From: Bacteroidota bacterium
GTDB taxonomy: Bacteria > Bacteroidota > Bacteroidia > Chitinophagales > Chitinophagaceae
Direction: 5' to 3'
NCBI GenBank assembly: GCA_023386855.1
Contig: JAEWIW010000052.1
Location: forward strand, 1-14,599
DNA length: 14,599 nucleotides
The stretch's first letter is position 1; every line of letters begins with the position of its first letter. Shown here piece after piece: positions 9,084 to 14,599 of the stretch. The notes under the pieces were generated by a model. It did no database searches and had not been told where the DNA came from. It saw only the letters and a program-made list of their open reading frames with translations. Position numbers and translations under genes: made by a program.

Positions 9084-10595
9084 TTACTTTTGATTTATGC
9101 GATCATAAATAATTGCCTGCCTTGATTGGATTGCGAATTCATTGGAAGGATTCAATATTTTAAGCATCACTTTATGCTTAGAACGGGGCAGGCGATAATT
9201 CCATGCAAGCTCATACCTGCGGGTAGTATAGCTTACAGGCAATTCAATCTTTTCCGCAAGCCTATCATCAATATATAATTCAGCCTGGAAAACATAATCC
9301 GACTGGCTACCCCATTGCGATGCATCTCCTTTCAACACAAAACCTGTTCCTTCAAATTCAAAACCCAGCGAATCTTTTTTATTATTCCATTCCACGTTCA
9401 CCATTCCTGTCGGACGCAGACCCTCGAAGCTTTGTTCCAATTTAACCGGCCTTGGTTCCTGTCTTCTTACCAGTATCCTGACGCCATCAATCCTTCCTCC
9501 AATCTCTTCGATATTCTTTAACGCATGACTCAACCCGATTTCATAAACATCATTGAGCGACATGGTGGTATATTTAAAATCGATCGACTCCGCTTCCTGC
9601 AGCCCCTGTTTCCATTTGGAGGGAATATTGTCATATCCCAAAACAGTTCCCAATACTCCACCAGCCGTGGAAGGGTTACAATCGGCATCCTGCCCGCATC
9701 TTGTAGCAATATCAAGTGTTTTTTCAAAGTCACCGTTTCCATATAACAATCCAATCACTACGTAGGCCGCGTTCACTTTTGCATCAATATTAAAAGGAAC
9801 ATATACACCTTCGGGACAACCAATATCATCGGACCATTTTTTCTGTACTTCAAACCAGGTTTGTTTCCAATCGGCAGGATATTGTTTATGCCAACCGATC
9901 ACATCATTGATACATTTAAAAAAATCGCTTTCTGACGGGATGGTTTTAAGCGCATTCGACACGATGGTATTGATATCCTTTTCAACAAAAGCAAGAGAAT
10001 ACATGGCACCAACAAAAACGCCGCCATACCAGCCATCACCATAATTCATGATATGGCCGATCCTGTCACTGATCACTGATGCTGTATTGGGCATACCCGG
10101 GCTCATAAGGCCTGCAAAATCAGCTTCGATCTGGTAATCGATGCAATCAGCATGAGGGTTGTTATGCCAATGCCCCGATGCCGGCGCCTTGATGCCATGA
10201 AGAATATTGTACCTGCCGGCCTGGTTGGCATGCCATAGCATATAACCCGCATGAGCATACGCATTTGCAAAGGAATCCACCGGCGCATACAGGCCGTATT
10301 TTTCAAATACATCCACGAAAGTCAGGTCCATATACAGGTCATCATAAAGCCCCGGGTTGTTGATCATGGTCTCCTTAAGATATCCATCGTACCAAATCAT
10401 TGGCTGGTAATCATTGATGAGGGTGCCATTGAAACGGAACTCGTAAGGCCCCCCGAAAGTGACACCGATAGTTTGCCCGGCCCATCCACCCTTGACCTTA
10501 TTTAAAAGTTCACTGCGCTGGAACCTTACGAGCTGGCTATGCAGGTCCTGGCGAATGGCAAGGAAAAACAATAGGGTAAACAGGTATCGCTTCAT
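9084..10595 (-). CDS. Secreted ADP-ribosylglycohydrolase-family protein with C-terminal beta-rich domain
   Basis: Protein of 503 residues. The ATG at 10595 opens a signal peptide (MKRYLFTLLFFLAI, cleavage near LHSQ at residue 18-21); an in-frame start at 10640 would bury it, so it was rejected. Residues about 28-380 form the all-helical ADP-ribosylglycohydrolase fold. Its metal-binding signatures are DDLYMD at 85-90 (usual TDDTxM position, Thr replaced) and GQDADCNPSTAGGVLG at 301-316 (usual GGDTDT). Residues about 385-503 form an extra domain rich in beta-strand patterns (FEFEGTGFVLKGDASQWG at 412-429), resembling carbohydrate-binding or lectin-like modules. Classical family members remove ADP-ribose from protein Arg, but secreted Bacteroidota members with an added module probably hydrolyse other N- or O-ribosyl/glycosyl substrates. 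It is monocistronic in this window. Fold assignment is confident, substrate unknown. Confidence 0.85.
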   Translation of the reverse strand: MKRYLFTLLFFLAIRQDLHSQLVRFQRSELLNKVKGGWAGQTIGVTFGGPYEFRFNGTLINDYQPMIWYDGYLKETMINNPGLYDDLYMDLTFVDVFEKYGLYAPVDSFANAYAHAGYMLWHANQAGRYNILHGIKAPASGHWHNNPHADCIDYQIEADFAGLMSPGMPNTASVISDRIGHIMNYGDGWYGGVFVGAMYSLAFVEKDINTIVSNALKTIPSESDFFKCINDVIGWHKQYPADWKQTWFEVQKKWSDDIGCPEGVYVPFNIDAKVNAAYVVIGLLYGNGDFEKTLDIATRCGQDADCNPSTAGGVLGTVLGYDNIPSKWKQGLQEAESIDFKYTTMSLNDVYEIGLSHALKNIEEIGGRIDGVRILVRRQEPRPVKLEQSFEGLRPTGMVNVEWNNKKDSLGFEFEGTGFVLKGDASQWGSQSDYVFQAELYIDDRLAEKIELPVSYTTRRYELAWNYRLPRSKHKVMLKILNPSNEFAIQSRQAIIYDRINQK

Positions 10596-10848
10596 AATGG
10601 AAAGGTTCTGTTGATGATATATTTGACTGCAGGCAGACAAATGAAGGGTTAATATCGGAAAATCCCTGATTAAATTTGCATCGAACCTTATGATGGCTTC
10701 ATCAAAGCCTGTACATTTTACCCGTATACCTGATATATGCTAGCTTTGATCAGCCCACGGATTGATTTTACCCCATCCTAGCATGATTATTATTAGGTTG
10801 ATGAGGTTCACTCTTGACTAACTTTGCGCAAAATTTCATTCGAATCCC
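10596..10848. promoter_or_regulatory. Divergent region between the ADP-ribosylglycohydrolase gene and pta
   Basis: 253 bp without a gene. Besides the pta promoter (annotated separately), ATCAAAGC at 10701-10708 recurs inverted as GCTTTGAT at 10743-10750 (34 bp between arms), and GGCTT/AAGCC flank a 5-nt loop around 10695-10709. ATTTTACCC occurs twice (near 10715 and 10775). No clear TAnnTTTG box was found on the minus strand for the divergent gene. Confidence 0.45.
10798..10826 (+). promoter_or_regulatory. Bacteroidota-type promoter of pta
   Basis: TTG at 10798-10800, an 18-bp spacer, then TAACTTTG at 10819-10826, a full match to TAnnTTTG. This fits the -33/-7 promoter of the Bacteroidota primary sigma factor. 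Transcription would start near 10833, leaving a short leader of about 16 nt before the ATG at 10849. Confidence 0.75.
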
Positions 10849-12942
10849 ATGTCAAAGACAATATTCATTGCAACTACAGAACCTTATAGCGGAAAATCAT
10901 TGATCGCACTCGGCGTTATGAACATGCTGCTGGGTAAGGCCAGGAAGGTTGGATTCTTCAAGCCCATCATCAATGAAGACCCCAAAGAAAGAAAGGATGT
11001 TGATATCGAAACCGTGATCAATTTCTTCGGCATCACCATTCCATACGAAGATACTTTTGCCTTCACCAGGCAGCAGGCAATGCGTATCATGCAAACAGAA
11101 TCGCGCAGCGAACTGATCGAGACAGTGATAAGAAAGGTGAAGAAGCTGGAAGAAACTTTTGATTATACCGTAATTGAAGGAAGTGATTTTGTTGGTGAAG
11201 GAACAGCTTTCGAGTTTGAAACGAATATTACCATCGCCAAGAATCTGAATGCCCCTGCGATCGTAGTGATTACAGGTGAAAACAAATCTACTGCACAGAT
11301 CGTTTCTACCGTTCATGCCGTAACCAGGAGCTTTAAATCGCGAGATGTTGAAGTGGTTGCAGTTGTAGTCAATAAAGTGAAGAAGGAAGCAGTTGATGAT
11401 GTGCAGGAACTGTTATCGACACAATTGAATAACGACATTATTCTTTCCGTTATTCCACAGAACAAGGATCTTGAAAGTCCCACCATGCGCGAGATCTTCG
11501 AGAAACTCGGCGGAAAGCTGCTTATTGGTGAACAACTATTAAGTAACCAGGTCGATAACTTCATTACCGGCGCTATGCAGGTACCGGGCTTCCTGAACCA
11601 TGTATCTGAAAACGTGGTGATCGTTACACCGGGCGACCGTGGGGATATCATCATTGCTTCTTTACAGGCGAATATGTCGGCCAACTATCCAAAAGTTGCC
11701 GGTATAGTATTGAGCGCAGGTATTGAGCCTGAAGAACCTGTACTTCGACTGATCAATGGACTTCAAACCGTAGTGCCCATCATCATGGTACCTCACGGAA
11801 CATTCAGGACCACAACCCTGATGGGATCCATTAATGCAAGGATCACTTCTGATAACCAGAAAAAGATACAGCTTGCACTCAGCACTTTCGAAAAATACGT
11901 GGATGTGGCATCGCTCGATGAAAAGATCATCACCTTTAAATCGGATGTGATCACTTCACATATGTTCCAGTACCAACTGGCCAAAAGAGCCAAGAGTTCC
12001 ATCAAACATATCGTATTGCCCGAAGGCAATGACGATCGGATACTCACAGCAGCCGCGCGACTGATCAAGGAAGAGATCGTTGAACTTACCATTCTTGGCG
12101 ATCCCAATGAAGTAATCGCTTCTATCAAGCGCCTTGGATTGAATATGGATATGCAAAGGGTAAGGATCATTGATCCTGTACATTCTGAACACTTCGACGA
12201 TTACGTGGAAACATTGTATGAATTAAGGAAGAACAAGAACGTTACCCATCAAATGGCCCATGACCTGATGACCGATGTTTCCTATTTCGGAACCATGATG
12301 GTGTATAAGGGTCATGCCGATGGAATGGTATCGGGTGCAGTGCATACCACGCAGCATACCATCAGGCCTGCACTGCAGTTTGTTAAAACAAAGCCAGGGA
12401 TATCAACGGTTTCATCTGTTTTCTTTATGTGTCTTCCCGACAGGGTTTCAGTGTTTGGCGACTGTGCCGTAAACCCTGACCCAACAGCAGAACAGCTGGC
12501 CGAGATCGCTATTTCTTCCGCGGAAAGCAGCATGGCTTTTGGCATTGAACCACGTATCGCTATGCTTTCTTACTCTTCCGGTACTTCAGGAGAAGGTGCT
12601 GATGTAGAAAAAGTAAGGCAGGCTACCGCCATTGTAAAACAAAAGCGCCCCGATCTTAAAGTGGAAGGACCAATCCAGTACGATGCTGCCGTTGACCTGG
12701 TGGTGGGTAAACAGAAAATGCCTAATTCAGAAGTGGCCGGACAGGCTAGCGTGCTGATCTTCCCCGACCTGAATACAGGCAATAACACCTATAAAGCCGT
12801 TCAGCGGGAAACAGGCGCATTGGCCATTGGCCCAATGTTGCAGGGATTGAATAAACCCATCAATGATCTCAGCCGTGGCTGTACCGTTGATGATATTTTC
12901 AATACCGTGATCATCACTGCCATCCAGGCCCAGGAAAAATAA
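10849..12942 (+). CDS. pta: Phosphate acetyltransferase (long, class II type)
   Basis: Cytoplasmic enzyme converting acetyl-CoA and phosphate to acetyl-phosphate and CoA. At 697 residues it is the long form, close to E. coli Pta (714). Residues 1 to about 210 are a BioD-like P-loop domain with the intact loop EPYSGKS at 11-17. Residues about 215-330 match the DRTGG regulatory domain (NVVIVTPGDRGDIIIASL near 255-275). Residues about 370-695 are the catalytic PTA_PTB domain, with the SYSSGTSGEGADVEKVRQAT segment around 575-593. The first two domains modulate activity and oligomer state in enterobacterial Pta; the same is inferred here. It has its own promoter at 10798-10826 and is followed by ackA on the same strand after 69 bp, the standard acetate-overflow/ATP-yielding pair. 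Confidence 0.96.
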   Translation: MSKTIFIATTEPYSGKSLIALGVMNMLLGKARKVGFFKPIINEDPKERKDVDIETVINFFGITIPYEDTFAFTRQQAMRIMQTESRSELIETVIRKVKKLEETFDYTVIEGSDFVGEGTAFEFETNITIAKNLNAPAIVVITGENKSTAQIVSTVHAVTRSFKSRDVEVVAVVVNKVKKEAVDDVQELLSTQLNNDIILSVIPQNKDLESPTMREIFEKLGGKLLIGEQLLSNQVDNFITGAMQVPGFLNHVSENVVIVTPGDRGDIIIASLQANMSANYPKVAGIVLSAGIEPEEPVLRLINGLQTVVPIIMVPHGTFRTTTLMGSINARITSDNQKKIQLALSTFEKYVDVASLDEKIITFKSDVITSHMFQYQLAKRAKSSIKHIVLPEGNDDRILTAAARLIKEEIVELTILGDPNEVIASIKRLGLNMDMQRVRIIDPVHSEHFDDYVETLYELRKNKNVTHQMAHDLMTDVSYFGTMMVYKGHADGMVSGAVHTTQHTIRPALQFVKTKPGISTVSSVFFMCLPDRVSVFGDCAVNPDPTAEQLAEIAISSAESSMAFGIEPRIAMLSYSSGTSGEGADVEKVRQATAIVKQKRPDLKVEGPIQYDAAVDLVVGKQKMPNSEVAGQASVLIFPDLNTGNNTYKAVQRETGALAIGPMLQGLNKPINDLSRGCTVDDIFNTVIITAIQAQEK

Positions 12943-12962
12943 TTATTGAAAAACCAGCAGGA

Positions 12963-12995
12963 TGCCAGGGCGCTTCTTATGCCCGGGCACCCTGT
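12963..12995 (+). promoter_or_regulatory. Hairpin(s) in the pta-ackA intercistronic gap
   Basis: The 69-nt gap contains GGGC (12968-12971) pairing with GCCC (12981-12984), extendable to 7 bp with one mismatch as CCAGGGC/GCCCGGG. An overlapping alternative pairs CAGGG with CCCTG (around 12966-12994). It is not followed by a T-run, so it is more likely an mRNA-stability or attenuation element than a full terminator. Weak evidence. Confidence 0.35.
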
Positions 12996-13011
12996 TCTCA
13001 AAAAACATGTC

Positions 13012-14211
13012 ATGAACATATTTGTGATCAATACCGGGAGCAGTTCCATCAAATACCAGCTCTTTCGTATGCCTGATGAAAAACCAGTTTGCACAGGCCT
13101 TGTGGAACGGATCGGGCTTGAAGATTCTATCATCACGCATAAGACCTTTATTGGAGAAGAAGTTAAGGTGATCAAGGAAACTGTTCAGCTTCCAGATCAT
13201 GAGGCAGGCCTGCATGAAGTAACCCGGTTATTGACCGACCCGCATTTCGGTGTCATCCGTGACCCGGGTGAAATTGTTGCCGTAGGCCATCGTGTTGTGC
13301 ATGGTGGAGAAAGCTTTGCAGCTACAACGATCATTACCAGCGAAGTGAAAGACAAGATCAGGGAATTGTTCTCCCTTGCACCGCTTCATAACCCGGCCAA
13401 CTATACTGGCATACAGGTAGCGGAAAAGATCTTTAAACATGCCAGGCAGGTGGCAGTATTTGATACAGCCTTTCACCAGACCATGCCACCGGTTGCATAC
13501 CGATATGCCATTCCCAATTCATTTTATAATGAAGAAAAGATCCGGGCCTATGGATTCCATGGCACTTCGCATAAATATGTAAGTGAGAAAGGAGCTGAAT
13601 GGCTTGGCAAAACCCAAAGCAAAATCATCACGATTCACCTTGGAAATGGCTGCAGTATGTCGGCAGTTTTGGATGGAAAGTCAATCGACACTTCAATGGG
13701 TTTTGGCCCTGTGAGCGGGTTGATCATGGGAACAAGATCGGGGGATATTGACGCATCGGTGATTTTTCACCTCATTGATCAACTGGGTTATCTACCTGCA
13801 CAGGTCAATAACCTGCTGAATAAAAACAGTGGAATGCTCGGGCTAACAGGATTTAGCGACATGCGCGATATCACCAAGGCCATCGAATCGGGCGATGATA
13901 ATGCAAAGCTTGCGTACGAGCTCTATGCTTACAGGATAAAGAAATATATCGGTTCCTATGCTGCAGTATTGAATGGACTGGATGCAATCATCTTTACTGC
14001 GGGAGTTGGGGAAAATGATGTGATGATAAGAGAAAAGATCTGCACTAACATGGAGTTCCTGGGCATACATCTCGATGCGGAGAAAAACAACGTTCGCTTT
14101 TCATCCATTCGTGAGATCAATACAGATAATTCACCGGTGAAAGTGCTGGTTATCCCTACCAATGAAGAGCTCGAGATCGTAAAGCAGTGCTATAATTTAT
14201 TATCAAAATAG
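13012..14211 (+). CDS. ackA: Acetate kinase
   Basis: Cytoplasmic enzyme that transfers phosphate from acetyl-phosphate to ADP, giving acetate and ATP, and can run backward for acetate assimilation. ATG 13012 gives 399 residues, the family norm, and begins MNIFVINTGSSSIKYQLF. A TTG at 12946 would add 22 unneeded residues. Signatures: NTGSSSIK at 7-14, GHRVVHGGESF near residue 90, catalytic Asp D151 in FDTAFHQ, H183 in YGFHGTSHKYVS, the phosphate-2 motif HLGNGCSMSAV, MGTRSGDID carrying the transition-state Arg, and FTAGVGEND near the adenosine site. All are intact. It follows pta with a 69-bp gap and is probably transcribed from the pta promoter. The stop codon lies 1 bp before the GC-rich 76-bp repeat. 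Confidence 0.97.
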   Translation: MNIFVINTGSSSIKYQLFRMPDEKPVCTGLVERIGLEDSIITHKTFIGEEVKVIKETVQLPDHEAGLHEVTRLLTDPHFGVIRDPGEIVAVGHRVVHGGESFAATTIITSEVKDKIRELFSLAPLHNPANYTGIQVAEKIFKHARQVAVFDTAFHQTMPPVAYRYAIPNSFYNEEKIRAYGFHGTSHKYVSEKGAEWLGKTQSKIITIHLGNGCSMSAVLDGKSIDTSMGFGPVSGLIMGTRSGDIDASVIFHLIDQLGYLPAQVNNLLNKNSGMLGLTGFSDMRDITKAIESGDDNAKLAYELYAYRIKKYIGSYAAVLNGLDAIIFTAGVGENDVMIREKICTNMEFLGIHLDAEKNNVRFSSIREINTDNSPVKVLVIPTNEELEIVKQCYNLLSK

Positions 14212-14386
14212 GACCGGGGACCGGGTACCCGATCGGCCGTCCCAAGGGCCGCAGGTCCGTGGTACGGCCAAGGAAAACCTTGAATGCGACCGAGGACCGG
14301 GTGCTTGATCGGCCGTCCCAAGGGCCGCAGGTCCGTGGTACGGCCCAGGACAACCTTGAATGGGACCAGGAACCGGGTGCCCAATC
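14212..14386. repeat. GC-rich tandem repeat, 76-bp period, about 2.3 copies
   Basis: Units start at 14212, 14288 and 14364, exactly 76 bp apart; the third is cut after about 22 bp. Copies 1 and 2 are nearly identical in their middle and differ at scattered positions near the ends. Each full copy holds a strong hairpin: GGCCGT and ACGGCC arms (14235-14240 with 14264-14269; 14311-14316 with 14340-14345), with an inner GGGCC-GCA-GGTCC stem. Its base composition contrasts sharply with the surrounding AT-richer DNA. All six frames give only low-complexity repeat reading frames, so it is treated as non-coding. It begins immediately after the ackA stop and could act as its terminator or mRNA-end structure; it may also be a dispersed genomic element. 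Confidence 0.85.
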
Positions 14387-14387
14387 T

Positions 14388-14442
14388 CTACAAAACAAAT
14401 ACCCCGGGAGTCATCCTGCTTAAGCATTGAATTCCCGGGGTA
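14388..14442 (-). terminator. Intrinsic terminator of the CHRD gene
   Basis: TACCCCGGGA (14400-14409) and TCCCGGGGTA (14433-14442) form a perfect 10-bp stem, extendable inward, around a loop of about 23 nt. Read on the minus strand, the stem is followed by a T-rich tail (ATTTGTTTTG), as expected for a Rho-independent terminator downstream of the minus-strand CHRD gene. On the plus strand it could also stop read-through from ackA. Confidence 0.65.
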
Positions 14443-14449
14443 CTATCTA

Positions 14450-14482
14450 ATTGGACTTCTACCAATCTATTGAACTTCTACC
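14450..14482. repeat. Short direct repeat at the 3' end of the CHRD gene
   Basis: ATTGGACTTCTACC (14450-14463) and ATTGAACTTCTACC (14469-14482) are 14-bp direct repeats with one mismatch, 19 bp apart. On the minus strand the second covers the last codons and stop of the CHRD gene, and the first is a copy just after the stop. Confidence 0.6.
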
Positions 14483-14599
14483 TGGCCTCTTATCTCACCA
14501 GCCTGGTGATCGGGAGTATGGATGTTGAAATACCATTTACCTCCCAATAATTCAGTTTCCTGGGCATCAGTAAGCGTTGCGGTTCCGCTATGGGTGCCG
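14467..14599 (-). CDS. CHRD-domain protein, C-terminal fragment (5' part beyond window)
   Basis: The last 43 codons of a minus-strand gene ending with TAG at 14469-14467. The visible sequence contains KWYFNIHTPDHQAGEIRGQV, the hallmark C-terminus of the CHRD domain, a beta-rich extracellular module named after chordin and frequent in secreted or lipoprotein bacterial proteins of unknown role. The domain runs to six residues from the C-terminus, so no sorting tail (Por or type A/B) follows it. The start, signal peptide and any partner domains lie outside the window. It converges on ackA across the repeat and terminator region. Confidence 0.8.
   Translation of the reverse strand, partial: GTHSGTATLTDAQETELLGGKWYFNIHTPDHQAGEIRGQVEVQ

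Noticed and set aside
9093..9110. ATTTATG-CGAT-CATAAAT inverted repeat
   Set aside because: It lies within the last codons of the ADP-ribosylglycohydrolase gene, has a very AT-rich stem and no T-tract in the right place, so it is not called a terminator.
13012..13021. TGAACATA half-site at the start of ackA
   Set aside because: Only half of the palindrome is present and the bases encode the conserved ackA N-terminus.
14156..14427. Overlapping minus-strand reading frames of 64-80 codons across the 76-bp repeat
   Set aside because: Several frames are open at once only because of GC-rich repetition; the products are repetitive with no recognisable domain and overlap the ackA end.

Overview
The window looks like chromosome of a Bacteroidota bacterium, most likely in or near the Chitinophagaceae. 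The reasons are a GH92 plus GH97 glycosidase pair with short lipid-free signal peptides, start codons without Shine-Dalgarno sequences, promoter boxes of the TAnnTTTG type, moderately AT-rich DNA, and a CHRD-domain protein. The genus is an inference; no rRNA or tRNA gene is present to settle it.

Left part, about 1-6864: a glycan-degradation locus around a GntR/UTRA regulator. On the minus strand the order is regulator (3808-4542), a ROK sugar kinase fused through a degenerate kinase-like domain to a class I mannose-6-phosphate isomerase (1056-3764), and a secreted GH92 alpha-mannosidase cut by the window edge (1-1031). A secreted SusB-like GH97 alpha-glucosidase (4726-6864) diverges from it. 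The logic is simple: GH92 and GH97 release mannose and glucose outside the cytoplasm, and the fusion protein can turn mannose into mannose-6-P and then fructose-6-P. The same 14-bp palindrome sits just before the regulator and just before the fusion gene, and is the best candidate operator. No SusC/SusD pair is visible.

Middle part, 6865-10595: a PAS-LuxR regulator whose promoter box lies inside an inverted repeat, followed by a class V PLP-dependent enzyme with a twin-arginine leader. Converging on these is a secreted ADP-ribosylglycohydrolase-family protein with an extra C-terminal beta-rich domain.

Right part, 10596-14599: the housekeeping acetate pathway pta-ackA, with a textbook Bacteroidota promoter. 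It is followed by a GC-rich 76-bp tandem repeat, a strong terminator hairpin, and the C-terminal end of a CHRD-domain protein on the minus strand. The most notable points are the three-part kinase/isomerase fusion, the duplicated palindromic operator that also argues for a corrected start codon, and the structured 76-bp repeat.
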